Source: Pseudomonas petrae (lineage in GTDB: Bacteria > Pseudomonadota > Gammaproteobacteria > Pseudomonadales > Pseudomonadaceae). From it: a stretch of 64,000 nt of DNA. The position numbers were made by a program, and so were the translations under genes. This document shows positions 35,770 through 45,544 of this stretch, one piece after another; position 1 is the stretch's first letter, and every line of letters begins with the position of its first letter. The notes beneath the pieces were generated by a model. It was not told the DNA's origin. It was given only the letters and a program-made list of their open reading frames with translations, and searched no databases. The stretch spans positions 336,415 through 400,414 of the forward strand of contig NZ_JAKJXE010000006.1 in NCBI RefSeq assembly GCF_021728295.1, given 5' to 3'.

Positions 35770-35872
35770 CCGAAAAGGAGAATACGCGTGTTGCTATGCC
35801 TGTTCCGACGATAACGCTCATGCCGTCTTGAGTGTTTCCACCCTTCGTCCATCCACTACAGGCTCCTTTCGG
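35770..35872 (+). promoter_or_regulatory. Possible attenuator-like leader of argA
   Basis: Bases 35770-35780 (CCGAAAAGGAG) include a strong Shine-Dalgarno, and 35863-35872 (CTCCTTTCGG) complement it with one bulged base. The second arm ends two bases before the argA start codon at 35875. Pairing would join the leader ORF's ribosome-binding site to the argA initiation region, so that translation of the leader ORF at 35788 could release or hold argA. This reading is inference from complementarity only. Confidence 0.4.
35788..35814 (+). CDS. Candidate arginine-codon leader peptide upstream of argA
   Basis: GTG at 35788 lies seven bases after the strongest Shine-Dalgarno in this region (AAAAGGAG). 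It opens an eight-codon ORF, MLLCLFRR, whose last two codons before TAA are CGA-CGA. CGA is a rare arginine codon in Pseudomonas, and the next gene makes the first arginine-pathway enzyme, so arginyl-tRNA-dependent stalling is conceivable. The ORF is in the same frame as argA, so the stop could alternatively be a remnant of a lost upstream start. No similar leader is known to me for argA. Confidence 0.35.
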   Translation: MLLCLFRR

Positions 35873-35874
35873 AT

Positions 35875-37173
35875 ATGCCCGATTATGTCAATTGGCTCCG
35901 CCACGCGTCTCCCTACATCAATGCCCACCGGGATTGCACCTTCGTCGTCATGCTTCCGGGCGATGGCGTCGAGCACCCCAACTTCGGCAACATCGTCCAC
36001 GACCTTGTGTTGCTGCACAGCCTCGGCGTGCGCCTCGTACTGGTTTATGGCTCTCGCCCGCAGATCGAAAGCCGCCTGCAAGCGCGTGGCCTGACGCCGC
36101 ATTTCCATCACGACATGCGCGTGACCGATTTCGCCACGCTCGAATGCGTGATCGACGCCGTCGGCGCCCTGCGAATTGCCATCGAAGCGCGTTTGTCGAT
36201 GGACATGGCCGCCTCGCCAATGCAGGGCTCGCGGCTACGTGTGACGGGCGGCAACTTTGTCACGGCGCGCCCGATCGGCGTCCTTGAAGGCGTCGATTTC
36301 CAGCACACCGGCGAAGTACGCCGCATTGACCGCAAGGGCATCAGTCGGCTGCTCGACGAACGCTCCATCGTGCTGCTGTCACCGCTGGGGTATTCGCCCA
36401 CTGGCGAGGTCTTCAACCTGGCCTGCGAAGACGTTGCGACGCGCGCGGCGATTGATCTGGGTGCGGAAAAGCTGCTGTTGTTTGGCGCCGAGTCAGGCTT
36501 GCTGGACGAGCAGGGCCGATTGGTCCGTGAGCTGCGCCCACAACAGGTCCCTGCGCACCTTCAGCGCCTGGGCAGTAACTACCAGGCGGAGCTGCTGGAT
36601 GCGGCGGCTCAGGCCTGTCGCGGTGGTGTGGCGCGCAGTCATATCGTCAGCTACGCCGAAGACGGCGCGCTGCTCTCCGAGCTGTTCACCCGCGCCGGCG
36701 GCGGCACACTGGTGGCCCAGGAGCAATTCGAACTGGTGCGCGAAGCGTCGATTGGCGATGTCGGGGGGCTCATCGACCTCATCACCCCGCTGGAAGAACA
36801 GGGCATTCTCGTGCGTCGTTCGCGAGAAGTGCTGGAGCGGGAAATCGAGCAGTTCAGCGTGGTCGAGCGTGAAGGCTTGATCATCGCCTGCGCGGCGCTG
36901 TACCCGATTGCCGATTCCGAAGCGGGTGAGTTGGCGTGTCTGGCGGTGAACCCCGAGTACCGCCATGGCGGGCGCGGCGATGAGCTGCTCGAACGCATCG
37001 AGGAGCGTGCCCGGGCATTGGGTCTGAAAACCCTTTTTGTCCTCACCACGCGCACCGCGCACTGGTTCCAGGAGCGTGGTTTCGAGGTCAGCAGCGTTGA
37101 TCGTCTGCCGAGCGCGCGTGCGTCGCTGTACAACTATCAGCGTAATTCGAAGATTTTCGAGAAGGCGATCTAA
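35875..37173 (+). CDS. argA: N-acetylglutamate synthase
   Basis: A 432-residue bifunctional-fold enzyme of full length for Pseudomonas. The N-terminal two thirds form the amino-acid-kinase-like domain that binds arginine for feedback inhibition (VVMLPGDGVEHPNFGNIV at about 23-40, then LVLVYGSRPQIE). The C-terminal GNAT acetyltransferase domain contains LACLAVNPEYRHGGRGDELL near residue 350, whose RxxGRG-type loop binds acetyl-CoA. It acetylates glutamate as the first step of arginine synthesis. The start codon lacks its own purine-rich Shine-Dalgarno, which makes the leader structure just upstream noteworthy. Confidence 0.95.
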   Translation: MPDYVNWLRHASPYINAHRDCTFVVMLPGDGVEHPNFGNIVHDLVLLHSLGVRLVLVYGSRPQIESRLQARGLTPHFHHDMRVTDFATLECVIDAVGALRIAIEARLSMDMAASPMQGSRLRVTGGNFVTARPIGVLEGVDFQHTGEVRRIDRKGISRLLDERSIVLLSPLGYSPTGEVFNLACEDVATRAAIDLGAEKLLLFGAESGLLDEQGRLVRELRPQQVPAHLQRLGSNYQAELLDAAAQACRGGVARSHIVSYAEDGALLSELFTRAGGGTLVAQEQFELVREASIGDVGGLIDLITPLEEQGILVRRSREVLEREIEQFSVVEREGLIIACAALYPIADSEAGELACLAVNPEYRHGGRGDELLERIEERARALGLKTLFVLTTRTAHWFQERGFEVSSVDRLPSARASLYNYQRNSKIFEKAI

Positions 37174-37215
37174 GGTGTCATGCCGGATTTCAAACCGGCA
37201 TCGACCCGACCACCT

Positions 37216-37301
37216 GTAGGCGCGCGCTTGCCCGCGAACGCATTCTGGCTGTGACGGATCTGTTGTTGACACTCTGCCTTCGCGGGCAAGCGCGCTCCTA
37301 C
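37216..37301. repeat. REP/REPIN-like inverted repeat, family A (copy 3)
   Basis: The left arm starts GTAGGCGCGCGCTTGCCCGC (one change from consensus), and the right arm is exact. The centre contains CATTCTGGCTGTGACGGATC, which recurs in the next copy, showing that the two share an ancestor or duplicated together. Confidence 0.87.
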
Positions 37302-37412
37302 ATTGCGTTGTTGCACACCGAAGATGGGCGTTGGATGCTAAACCTGTTGGAGTGAGCTTGCTTGCGAAGGCGGTGGGTCAGCTGCCCAGGTGCTTAACGA
37401 CCGAAATCCACT

Positions 37413-37499
37413 GTAGGAGCGCGCTTGCCCGCGAACGCATTCTGGCTGTGACGGATCGGTTGATTGACACTCCGCCTTCGCGGGCAGGCGCGCTCCTAC
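37413..37499. repeat. REP/REPIN-like inverted repeat, family A (copy 4)
   Basis: Arms at 37413-37434 and 37478-37499 (one change in the right arm), same orientation as copy 3, with a nearly identical spacer. The pair forms a tandem REPIN cluster 111 bases apart. Confidence 0.87.
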
Positions 37500-37564
37500 A
37501 GGGGGGCGTGGCACTCCCGCAGGGTTGATCGGGTCGTGTCAGTTGATGACACGACCCATTTTGA

Positions 37565-39151
37565 TCAGTTACTGATCGCCAGAATGCTCGCCTGATACGC
37601 GCCCACAAACGTGTCGAAATCCACTTTCTCTTCGGTCTGTTCCAGTTCCGCTTGCTGAGCCAGGGACTCGCGTGCCTTGCTTTCGAAATGGGTCTGGTCC
37701 TCGGCGCTCAGCGGATTGCTGCGGAAATGATCAGCGTGAAGCTGTGACTGGCGCAGCGAGAAGGCCGTGAAGCCTTCCTTGTGCTCGGTCATCGCAGACA
37801 GCACTTGTGCCGAAGGCGTCAGAGACGCGTCCGCCACCTTCGCGCGCTGAACGTCCAGCGACTTGACGTGCTGATCCGTGCCCTGGCTGGCATCGAGCAG
37901 TTCACAGATCGGCCTGATCGTGTCCAGCATCTCGTTGGCCCAGACTTTCAGGTCGATCGTCGTGTCGTTGCGGTTCAGTTGCAGGCCGGGACGGCGACCT
38001 TCCTTGACCACGGTCAGGAAGTTCGTGCTGGCGTTGCCGCACTCGTTGCTCGCCAGCTGCGGGCTGTCGTGCAGTGCGCAATACAGAATGAACGCATCAA
38101 TGAAGCGCGATTGCTGAAGGTCGATGCCGACCGGCAGGAACGGGTTGATGTCCAGGCAGCGGACTTCCACGTACTGCACGCCGCGCGCGACGAGCGCCTG
38201 AATCGGGCGTTCGCCGGAATAGGTGACGCGTTTCGGACGGATCGTCGAGTAATACTCGTTCTCGATCTGCAGCACGTTGGTGTTGAGCTGAATCCACTCG
38301 CCATCCTTGTGCGTGCCGATTTCGACGTAGGGCGCGTAGGGCGTTGCCACCGCACGGCGCAGGCTGTCGGTGTAAGTCAGCAGGTCGTTGTAGCAGGGCG
38401 TCAGGTCCGCCTGGGCATTGCTCTGATAACCCAGGTCGCTCATGCGCAGGCTGGTGGCGTACGGCAGATACAGCGTTTCGGCGTCGAACTGCTCAAGCTG
38501 ATGCGAACGGCCGCGCAGGAAGCTGGCGTCCAGCGCCGGCGACGCGCCGAACAGGTACATCAGCAGCCAGCTGTAACGACGGAAGTTGCGAATCAGGCCG
38601 ATGTAGCTCTCGGACTGGAAATCACGGTCATCGCCTTCGAATTTCGCGTCCTGCTTGAGCACCGGCCAGATGGCTTCGGGCAACGAGAAGTTGTAATGAA
38701 TGCCGGCGATGCACTGCATGGTTTTGCCGTAACGCAAGGCAAGGCCCTGACGGTAGACGTACTTGAGCTTGCCGATGTTGGAGGTGCCGTAATAGGCAAT
38801 CGGAATTTCCGCTTCGGCCGGCAGCGGGCACGGCATCGAAGGGCTCCAGATGTATTCGCTGCCCAGTTTGCTGTACGCGAAGCGATGGATCTTATCCAGG
38901 CTCTCAAGCGTATCAGCAGGGTCGGCCAGGGCCGGAGTGATGAACTCCAGTAGCGACTCGGAGTAATCGGTGGTGATTTGCTCGTTGGTCAGCGCCGCGC
39001 CGAGGGCTTCCGGGTGCGGGGTTTGCGCCAGACGGCCTTCGCCCGTAACGCGCAGGCATTCACGCTCGATGCCGTGCAAGCACTTCTCCAGAAGGGAGAG
39101 GTTGGAGCGCTCGCCAAGCAGAGTCAGGCGGCGGTTGAGAAGTTCGCTCAA
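37565..39151 (-). CDS. gshA: Glutamate-cysteine ligase
   Basis: A 528-residue enzyme of the gammaproteobacterial GshA type, which joins glutamate and cysteine as the first step of glutathione synthesis. After the usual N-terminus [13 protein letters not shown] come [15 protein letters not shown] (ATP and metal site), [14 protein letters not shown] and [14 protein letters not shown]. The start is most likely a TTG at 39151, which follows AAGGA at ideal spacing; a GTG five codons earlier at 39166 has no ribosome-binding site. A TTG start and a 120-base leader toward the convergent repeat suggest modest translation. Downstream is the REP-rich gap. Confidence 0.93.
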   Translation of the reverse strand: MSELLNRRLTLLGERSNLSLLEKCLHGIERECLRVTGEGRLAQTPHPEALGAALTNEQITTDYSESLLEFITPALADPADTLESLDKIHRFAYSKLGSEYIWSPSMPCPLPAEAEIPIAYYGTSNIGKLKYVYRQGLALRYGKTMQCIAGIHYNFSLPEAIWPVLKQDAKFEGDDRDFQSESYIGLIRNFRRYSWLLMYLFGASPALDASFLRGRSHQLEQFDAETLYLPYATSLRMSDLGYQSNAQADLTPCYNDLLTYTDSLRRAVATPYAPYVEIGTHKDGEWIQLNTNVLQIENEYYSTIRPKRVTYSGERPIQALVARGVQYVEVRCLDINPFLPVGIDLQQSRFIDAFILYCALHDSPQLASNECGNASTNFLTVVKEGRRPGLQLNRNDTTIDLKVWANEMLDTIRPICELLDASQGTDQHVKSLDVQRAKVADASLTPSAQVLSAMTEHKEGFTAFSLRQSQLHADHFRSNPLSAEDQTHFESKARESLAQQAELEQTEEKVDFDTFVGAYQASILAISN

Positions 39152-39296
39152 GTTGGAATCCTTCACGCGTCAGTCGGCCCTATATGGGGGCGATATGGCG
39201 GTCTACAAGGGTGAAGAAAGGAACTGGCGTTTTCGCCTCGTCGATGGCCCTAACGCCGATGCCCGTCGCTGATCGTTCCTACAAGGAAATCAGAAA

Positions 39297-39326
39297 ATTT
39301 CGACACTGCTGAACAGTGCCGAAATT
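39297..39326 (-). terminator. Probable terminator of the tex-thioesterase operon
   Basis: AATTTCG and CGAAATT flank an inner CACTG/CAGTG stem with a CTGAA loop. Read on the minus strand the hairpin is followed by a T-rich stretch containing TTTTC, 23 bases after the thioesterase stop codon. Confidence 0.55.
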
Positions 39327-39348
39327 AACCCATAACGCCATCGGACAG

Positions 39349-39732
39349 CTAGACGATTGCGAACGTGCCCTGCGCTTTGGCAACCAGCTTGTCGTTCTGG
39401 CGAACGTCGGCTTCGACCACCAGCGTTCGGCGTCCGGCATGCAGCACCGTGCTGGTGCAGATGACTTCGCCCTCGGCCACGGCGCGCATGTAATTGATTT
39501 TGCATTCCACCGTGACGCTTTGCTTGTCGAAGCCGTGGGCGCTGGAACAGGCCAGCCCCATGGTGATGTCGACCAGACTGAACAGCGCGCCGCCATGCAT
39601 GACGTTGCCGCGATTGCGCAGGTGCGGCTCCAGCGGCAAGGCCACAACAGCAACGCCCTCGTCCAGTTGCACCACCCGGCAGCCGAGCGTCTTGAAATAG
39701 GCGCTCTGGGTCAGTTCATCAGGGATATCCAT
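39349..39732 (-). CDS. PaaI-family hotdog thioesterase
   Basis: A 127-residue single-domain thioesterase. The hotdog core shows LEPHLRNRGNVMHGGALFSL near residue 45, with the conserved HGG-x-L/F segment whose asparagine and acidic residues act in hydrolysis, and VECKINYMRAVAEGEVIC further on. It hydrolyses an acyl-CoA, probably phenyl-acetyl or small aryl-CoA, although the substrate is not readable. Its start codon overlaps the tex stop codon (TGATG), showing translational coupling. Confidence 0.88.
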   Translation of the reverse strand: MDIPDELTQSAYFKTLGCRVVQLDEGVAVVALPLEPHLRNRGNVMHGGALFSLVDITMGLACSSAHGFDKQSVTVECKINYMRAVAEGEVICTSTVLHAGRRTLVVEADVRQNDKLVAKAQGTFAIV

Positions 39733-42056
39733 CAGCGCTTCTTCAATGGCTTGGCGTTAGCGAACAGCGACGCCATCGGATTGTTGCTCGGCGCCGGGGT
39801 GGCGGCTTCCTTGCGAGGGGCATTGCTTTGCTGCTGACGTGGCGCTGCTCCAGGACGAGCACCGCGAGCGCCGTCGACTTTCTCGCCCGGCGTGTCGCTC
39901 ATGCGCATCGACAGACCGACGCGCTTACGCGGGATGTCCACTTCCATCACCTTCACCTTCACCACATCGCCAGCTTTGACCGCTTCGCGAGGGTCCTTGA
40001 TGAACTTCTCCGATAGCGCAGAGATATGCACCAAACCGTCCTGATGCACGCCGATATCGACGAATGCACCAAAGTTGGTGACGTTGGTGACCACGCCTTC
40101 CAGGATCATGCCCGGCTGAAGATCCTTCAAGTCTTCAACGCCGTCCTGAAACTCAGCGGTCTTGAAGCCCGGGCGCGGATCGCGGCCCGGCTTTTCCAGC
40201 TCTTGAAGGATATCGGTGACGGTGGGGAGGCCGAAGGTTTCGTCGGTGAATTTCTTCGGGTCGAGACGCTTCAGGAAGCCTGCGTCGCCGATCAGCGAGC
40301 GGATGTCGCGATCGGTCTGGGCGGCGATGCGCTGCACCAGCGGATACGCCTCAGGGTGAACGGCTGACGAATCCAGCGGGTTGTCGCCGTTCATGACGCG
40401 CAGAAAGCCGGCGGCTTGTTCGAAGGTTTTCTCGCCCAGACGCGGGACTTTCTTCAGCGCCGCACGGGTCTTGAACGCGCCGTTCTGGTCGCGGTGGGAA
40501 ACGATGTTCTGCGCCAGCGTGGTGTTCAGGCCGGAAATCCGCGCCAGCAGGGCCACGGATGCGGTGTTCACATCCACACCCACGGCGTTCACGCAGTCTT
40601 CCACCACCGCGTCGAGGCCGCGGGCCAGTTTGAGCTGCGAGACGTCATGCTGGTACTGGCCAACGCCGATGGATTTCGGGTCGATTTTTACCAGCTCCGC
40701 GAGCGGATCCTGCAAGCGGCGGGCAATGGACACGGCGCCACGGATCGAAACGTCGAGGTCCGGGAATTCCTTGGCAGCGAGTTCCGACGCCGAGTACACC
40801 GAAGCGCCCGCTTCAGAGACCATGACTTTGGTCATCTTCAGGCCTGGATACTTTTTGATCAGATCGCCGGCCAGCTTGTCAGTTTCGCGGCTGGCAGTGC
40901 CGTTGCCGATCGCGATCAGGTCGACCGAATGCTTGGCGCAAAGGGCTGCCAGCACGGCGATGGTCTGATCCCACTGGTTTTTCGGTACGTGGGGGTAAAC
41001 CGTGGCGTAGTCCAGCAGTTTGCCGGTGCTGTCGACCACGGCGACCTTGCAACCCGTGCGCAGGCCCGGGTCGAGGCCCAGCGTGGCGCGAGGCCCTGCG
41101 GGTGCGGCCAGCAACAGGTCGTGCAGGTTGTGAGCGAATACGTTGATCGCTTCGGTTTCGGCACCTTCGCGCAGCTCGCCGAGCAGGTCGGTTTCGAGGC
41201 TGGAGTACAGCTTGACCTTCCAGGTCCAGCGCACGACTTCGGCCAGCCACTTGTCCGCAGGGCGGTTCTGATTCTGCAGGCCAAAGCGCTCGCTGATCAT
41301 CATTTCGCACGGGTGCAAAGTGCCGGGCAGCTCTTCGCCGACTTTCAGCGCCGAACTCAGCACGCCCTCGTTGCGACCCCGGAAGATCGCTAGCGCACGG
41401 TGCGACGGCATGCTCTTGAGCGGCTCGTTGTGTTCGAAATAGTCGCGGAACTTGGCGCCTTCTTCCTCTTTACCCGGCACTACACGCGCACTGATCACGG
41501 CTTCGTGCTTGAGGAAACTGCGCAGCTTCTCCAGCAGCGTCGCGTCTTCGGCGAACCGCTCCATCAGAATGTATTTGGCGCCTTCGAGCACGGCCTTTAC
41601 GTCGGCGAAGCCTTTTTCGGCATCGACGAAGCGCGCGGCCTCGGCTTCTGGGGTAAGTGTTGGGTCGTTGAAGATCCCGTCGGCCAGCTCACCCAGGCCG
41701 GCTTCCAGTGCGATCTGGCCTTTGGTGCGGCGCTTCTGCTTGTACGGCAGGTACAAGTCTTCAAGGCGGGTCTTGGTGTCGGCGAGTTTGATGTCGCGCG
41801 CCAGTTCAGGGGTCAGCTTGCCTTGCTCTTCGATGCTGGCAAGGATGCTGATGCGGCGCTCGTCGAGTTCGCGCAGGTAGCGCAGGCGCTCTTCCAGATG
41901 ACGCAGTTGCGTGTCATCGAGGCTGCCAGTGACTTCCTTGCGGTAGCGAGCGATGAAAGGCACCGTTGAGCCTTCATCCAGTAGCGCGACGGCCGCTTCG
42001 ACCTGTTGCGGGCGGACGCCGAGTTCCTCGGCGATGCGGCTGTTGATACTGTCCAT
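39732..42056 (-). CDS. tex: Transcription accessory protein Tex
   Basis: A 774-residue nucleic-acid-binding protein with the classic order of domains: an N-terminal helical region ([20 protein letters not shown]), a YqgF-like RNase H fold containing [20 protein letters not shown] near residue 335, helix-hairpin-helix repeats ([15 protein letters not shown]) near residue 515, and an S1 RNA-binding domain near residue 650 ([20 protein letters not shown]). It affects transcription of toxin or virulence genes in several species. The ATG at 42056 gives the family start; earlier in-frame starts add 29 unrelated residues. Confidence 0.95.
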   Translation of the reverse strand: MDSINSRIAEELGVRPQQVEAAVALLDEGSTVPFIARYRKEVTGSLDDTQLRHLEERLRYLRELDERRISILASIEEQGKLTPELARDIKLADTKTRLEDLYLPYKQKRRTKGQIALEAGLGELADGIFNDPTLTPEAEAARFVDAEKGFADVKAVLEGAKYILMERFAEDATLLEKLRSFLKHEAVISARVVPGKEEEGAKFRDYFEHNEPLKSMPSHRALAIFRGRNEGVLSSALKVGEELPGTLHPCEMMISERFGLQNQNRPADKWLAEVVRWTWKVKLYSSLETDLLGELREGAETEAINVFAHNLHDLLLAAPAGPRATLGLDPGLRTGCKVAVVDSTGKLLDYATVYPHVPKNQWDQTIAVLAALCAKHSVDLIAIGNGTASRETDKLAGDLIKKYPGLKMTKVMVSEAGASVYSASELAAKEFPDLDVSIRGAVSIARRLQDPLAELVKIDPKSIGVGQYQHDVSQLKLARGLDAVVEDCVNAVGVDVNTASVALLARISGLNTTLAQNIVSHRDQNGAFKTRAALKKVPRLGEKTFEQAAGFLRVMNGDNPLDSSAVHPEAYPLVQRIAAQTDRDIRSLIGDAGFLKRLDPKKFTDETFGLPTVTDILQELEKPGRDPRPGFKTAEFQDGVEDLKDLQPGMILEGVVTNVTNFGAFVDIGVHQDGLVHISALSEKFIKDPREAVKAGDVVKVKVMEVDIPRKRVGLSMRMSDTPGEKVDGARGARPGAAPRQQQSNAPRKEAATPAPSNNPMASLFANAKPLKKR

Positions 42057-42142
42057 AAAACCACCTGGCAAATGTGTGTGCATTAAATCAGCGGCTGGCG
42101 AACCGCCTTGAACGAGCGTTGCCTGACCTTGAAGGCGGCGCA

Positions 42143-42148
42143 TTATAC
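42143..42148 (-). promoter_or_regulatory. -10 box of the tex promoter
   Basis: A perfect TATAAT on the minus strand, about 90 bases before the tex start and within a GGGTATAATGCGC context. No matching -35 is evident. It lies in the 280-base gap shared with the divergent ompR-type gene. Confidence 0.5.
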
Positions 42149-42336
42149 CCAGTGAGCCCTGAATAGGGGATCGGCCAGTCGATGCGCCGATTTCAGCCCG
42201 CGCAGCCGCTGTGAATCGCGCTCAAGTGACTGAGCGAGAGCACCCATGTGGATTCAGGAAAAATCTGCTAACAATGCACACGGTGCGCATAACTGCAGCT
42301 ACGCCATAATGCGCGCCGAGATCAAAGGAGCTTCCA

Positions 42337-43077
42337 ATGAGCAGCACTGCACAAACGGCTGAAGGCGAGAAAATCCTCATCGTTGACGATGACCCGGGCT
42401 TGAGCAGCCTGCTAGAACGCTTTTTCAACAGCAAGGGCTATCGCGCCCGGGCTGTGCCCAACGTGGAGCAAATGGATCGGCTGCTGGCGCGCGAAGTGTT
42501 CCACCTCGTGGTCCTTGACCTGATGCTGCCAGGCGAAGACGGCCTGTCCGCCTGCCGCCGTTTGCGCGCCGCGAACAATCAAGTCCCCATCATCATGCTC
42601 ACCGCCAAGGGCGACGAGCTCAGCCGCATCAAGGGCCTTGAGCTCGGCGCCGATGATTACCTCGCAAAACCTTTCAACCCTGACGAGCTGATGGCCCGCG
42701 TTCGCGCTGTGCTGCGTCGTCAATCCGCACCCGTCCCTGGCGCGCCTGCCACGGAAGACGAAACCGTCACCTTTGGCGATTACGCTCTGTCGCTCGCCAC
42801 CCGCGAGCTCAAGCGTGGCGACGAAGTGCACATGCTCACCACGGGTGAATTCGCCGTGTTGAAGGCGTTGGTCATGCACGCCCGTGAGCCGCTGACGCGG
42901 GACAAACTGATGAACCTGGCCCGTGGCCGTGAGTGGGACGCGCTGGAGCGCTCCATCGACGTCCAGATCTCCCGCCTGCGTCGTCTGATTGAAGTGGACG
43001 CTGCCAAGCCGCGTTACATTCAGACGGTCTGGGGAGTGGGTTATGTTTTCGTTCCAGACGGTGCCAACAAGCAGTAA
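42337..43077 (+). CDS. amgR: OmpR-family response regulator, AmgR orthologue
   Basis: A 246-residue response regulator. The receiver domain has Asp17-Asp18 for magnesium, the phosphorylated Asp61 in VVLDLMLPGEDG and the conserved lysine in DYLAKPF. The C-terminal winged-helix DNA-binding domain contains HAREPLTRDKLMNLARGREW, with a C-terminal WGVGYVF. It is OmpR-like, and its position downstream of tex and next to a sensor kinase matches P. aeruginosa AmgR, which controls proteases and aminoglycoside tolerance in response to membrane stress. A good Shine-Dalgarno (AAGGAGC) precedes it. Confidence 0.9.
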   Translation: MSSTAQTAEGEKILIVDDDPGLSSLLERFFNSKGYRARAVPNVEQMDRLLAREVFHLVVLDLMLPGEDGLSACRRLRAANNQVPIIMLTAKGDELSRIKGLELGADDYLAKPFNPDELMARVRAVLRRQSAPVPGAPATEDETVTFGDYALSLATRELKRGDEVHMLTTGEFAVLKALVMHAREPLTRDKLMNLARGREWDALERSIDVQISRLRRLIEVDAAKPRYIQTVWGVGYVFVPDGANKQ

Positions 43078-43243
43078 CAGCAAGTTCGACGGTAACCTGC
43101 CGGGCCTGTCTCACGCCCGCCTACGTTAGCCAGTCACCTCAATGTTCGTGAAAGCGGCCATTGGCGTGACTGGTTTTTGCTGTGTCATGTGTTCCGCAAA
43201 TTCGCGAGCCTGGCTCGCTTCCGCAAAGTGTGCAGCTGCTGTT

Positions 43244-44557
43244 ATGAAGACACCGCTCTGGTTCCCGCAAAGTTTTTTCTCCCGCACCCTGTGGCTGGTG
43301 CTCATTGTCGTGCTGTTTTCGAAAGCGCTGACCCTCGTCTATCTGCTGATGAACGAGGATGTTCTGGTCGATCGCCAATACAGCCACGGCGTTGCACTCA
43401 CTTTGCGGGCTTACTGGGCGGCCGATGAGAGTGACCGGCAGACCATCGCCGACGCCGCCGGGCTGATCCGCGTGGTGGGTGGTGGAGTGCCGGAAGGCGA
43501 GCAGCACTGGCCGTACTCCGAGATCTACCAACGGCAGATGCAGGATGAGCTGGGCGCGGACACCGAAGTGCGCCTGCGTGTCCACGCGCCCCCTGCGCTG
43601 TGGGTGAGGGCGCCGAGTCTCGGTGATGGCTGGCTGAAAGTGCCGCTGTACCCGCATCCGTTGCGCGGGCAGAAAATCTGGAGCGTGTTGGGCTGGTTCC
43701 TGGCGATCGGATTGCTGTCGACGGCATCGGCATGGATATTCGTCAGCCAGCTCAATCAGCCGCTCAAACGCCTGGTTTTTGCCGCCCGCCAGTTAGGGCA
43801 GGGCCGCAGTGTGCGGTTGCCGGTGGGCGACACGCCCAGCGAAATGACCGAGGTGTACCGCGCGTTCAACCAGATGGCCGAAGACGTGGAGCAGGCGGGG
43901 CAGGAGCGCGAGTTAATGCTCGCCGGGGTGTCCCATGATTTGCGGACGCCGTTGACCCGTCTGCGTCTGTCACTTGAATTGATGCCGACCAACAATGAGT
44001 TCATGGAAGGCATGGTCCGCGACATCGAAGACATGGATGCCATCCTCGATCAATTCCTGGCATTCATCCGGGACGGGCGCGATGAAGAGGTCGAAGAAGT
44101 CGATCTGGTCGAGCTGGTCCACGAAGTCGTCGCGCCGTACAACAACCCTGTGGAGCAGGTCCGGTTGTGCCTGGAGTCCATTCCGCCTTTCCCGCTGCGA
44201 CGGGTTTCCATGAAGCGGCTGCTCAATAACCTCATCGGCAACGCGATGCACCATGCCGGTGACGGCGTTGAAGTAGCGGCCTATGTTTCTGGCGACAGCG
44301 GTGCGCCTTACGTGGTGCTGAGCGTGCTGGATCGGGGTATGGGGATTGACCCGTCGGAATTGGAGGGGATTTTCAATCCTTTCATTCGCGGCGACCGCGC
44401 CAGGAGTGGAAAGGGGACAGGGCTTGGCCTGGCGATCGTCAAGCGCATTGCCGCGATGCACGGCGGCAATGTCGAATTGCGTAATCGTTCGGGAGGCGGG
44501 CTGGAGGCCAGAGTTCGGCTGCCGTTGGGGTTGTTGCTGCCGCGGGATGCCGACTGA
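43244..44557 (+). CDS. amgS: EnvZ-type sensor histidine kinase, AmgS orthologue
   Basis: A 437-residue inner-membrane kinase. Two membrane segments (about 10-28 and 148-168) enclose a periplasmic sensor of about 120 residues. A HAMP domain follows near residue 170, then the phosphorylated His231 in AGVSHDLRTPLTRLRL, and an HATPase domain with N, G1 and G2 boxes (NNLIGNAMHHA, VLDRGMGIDP, GKGTGLGLAIVKRI). It is the partner of the preceding response regulator. I chose the ATG at 43244, giving MKTPLWFPQSFFSR just before the first helix; a further upstream start at 43142 would add a non-family leader. The two genes are 166 bases apart. Confidence 0.9.
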   Translation: MKTPLWFPQSFFSRTLWLVLIVVLFSKALTLVYLLMNEDVLVDRQYSHGVALTLRAYWAADESDRQTIADAAGLIRVVGGGVPEGEQHWPYSEIYQRQMQDELGADTEVRLRVHAPPALWVRAPSLGDGWLKVPLYPHPLRGQKIWSVLGWFLAIGLLSTASAWIFVSQLNQPLKRLVFAARQLGQGRSVRLPVGDTPSEMTEVYRAFNQMAEDVEQAGQERELMLAGVSHDLRTPLTRLRLSLELMPTNNEFMEGMVRDIEDMDAILDQFLAFIRDGRDEEVEEVDLVELVHEVVAPYNNPVEQVRLCLESIPPFPLRRVSMKRLLNNLIGNAMHHAGDGVEVAAYVSGDSGAPYVVLSVLDRGMGIDPSELEGIFNPFIRGDRARSGKGTGLGLAIVKRIAAMHGGNVELRNRSGGGLEARVRLPLGLLLPRDAD

Positions 44558-44638
44558 TTCGTTCGTGATTCTGCCTGGAGGCCGCAGGCGGGGGGCGTGC
44601 TCGCGACCAACGCCTCCGTGCAGAAATGGGCGTAGGCG

Positions 44639-45544
44639 TTAGCCCTTGCCCTTGGTGCGGGTCATGTGCGGCCCGCCGTTTTTCTCGATGTACTCGATTA
44701 TTATCCCCGCGACATCCTTGCCGGTGGTGGTTTCAATGCCTTCAAGACCGGGGGATGAGTTCACTTCCATCACCAGTGGCCCGTGGTTGGAACGCAGGAT
44801 ATCGACGCCCGCGACACTCAAGCCCATGACCTTGGCCGCGCGAATGGCCGTCATGCGCTCTTCCGGGGTGATCTTGATCAGACTGGCAGTGCCGCCCCGG
44901 TGCAGGTTGGAGCGGAATTCCCCGGGCTTCGCCTGACGCTTCATCGAAGCAATGACCTTGTCGCCCACCACGAAGCAGCGGATATCGGCGCCACCGGCTT
45001 CCTTGATGTACTCCTGCACCATGATGTCCTGCTTGAGACCCATGAAGGCCTCGATCACGGATTCAGCCGCTGTCGCGGTTTCGCACAGCACCACGCCAAT
45101 GCCTTGCGTCCCTTCGAGCACCTTGATCACCAGGGGTGCGCCGTTGACCATTTGAATCAGGTCAGGGATGTCGTCCGGTGAGTGAGCAAAGCCGGTGACG
45201 GGCAAGCCAACACCGCGTCGCGACAACAACTGCAGCGAGCGCAACTTGTCGCGGGAGCGCGCGATGGCGACGGATTCGTTGAGCGGGAACACGCCCATCA
45301 TTTCAAACTGACGCAACACGGCACAGCCGTAGAAGGTCACGGAGGCGCCGATGCGCGGTATCACCGCATCGAAACCTTCCAGGGGTTTACCTCGGTAGTG
45401 AATCTGCGGCTTATGACTGGCGATGTTCATATAGGCGCGCAGGGTATCGACCACCACGACCTCGTGGCCGCGCTGAATCCCAGCTTCGACCAGACGACGA
45501 GTTGAATACAGACGCGGGTTTCGCGAAAGCACAGCGATCTTCAT
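44639..45544 (-). CDS. rimK: Ribosomal protein S6--L-glutamate ligase RimK
   Basis: A 301-residue ATP-grasp ligase that adds glutamate residues to the C-terminus of ribosomal protein S6. It begins [18 protein letters not shown], has the ATP-grasp core [20 protein letters not shown] near residue 145, and the metal site [15 protein letters not shown] near residue 260. In P. fluorescens the RimK modification is reported to alter ribosome function and translation of virulence genes. RimB and RimA precede it on the same strand, with a four-base overlap to RimB, so the cluster matches the known rimABK operon. Confidence 0.95.
   Translation of the reverse strand: MKIAVLSRNPRLYSTRRLVEAGIQRGHEVVVVDTLRAYMNIASHKPQIHYRGKPLEGFDAVIPRIGASVTFYGCAVLRQFEMMGVFPLNESVAIARSRDKLRSLQLLSRRGVGLPVTGFAHSPDDIPDLIQMVNGAPLVIKVLEGTQGIGVVLCETATAAESVIEAFMGLKQDIMVQEYIKEAGGADIRCFVVGDKVIASMKRQAKPGEFRSNLHRGGTASLIKITPEERMTAIRAAKVMGLSVAGVDILRSNHGPLVMEVNSSPGLEGIETTTGKDVAGIIIEYIEKNGGPHMTRTKGKG

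Larger units (their letters stand above)
37174..37564. other. Repeat-rich gap between argA and gshA
   Basis: About 390 bases without a gene. It holds two complete family A REPs (37216-37301 and 37413-37499), a lone half-site of a related family (GAGTGAGCTTGCTTGCGAAGG at 37350-37370), and a hairpin at 37531-37557 (GGGTCGTGTC with GACACGACCC) that may help end the convergent genes, although it lacks a proper T-tract on either strand. Confidence 0.7.

Noticed and set aside
37531..37557. Perfect ten-base hairpin near the end of gshA
   Set aside because: Neither strand has a good T-run after the stem, so it is not called a terminator.
39195..39272. 25-codon ORF on the plus strand opposite the gshA leader
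   Set aside because: It lacks a good ribosome-binding site and any conserved feature; it overlaps the likely gshA promoter region.
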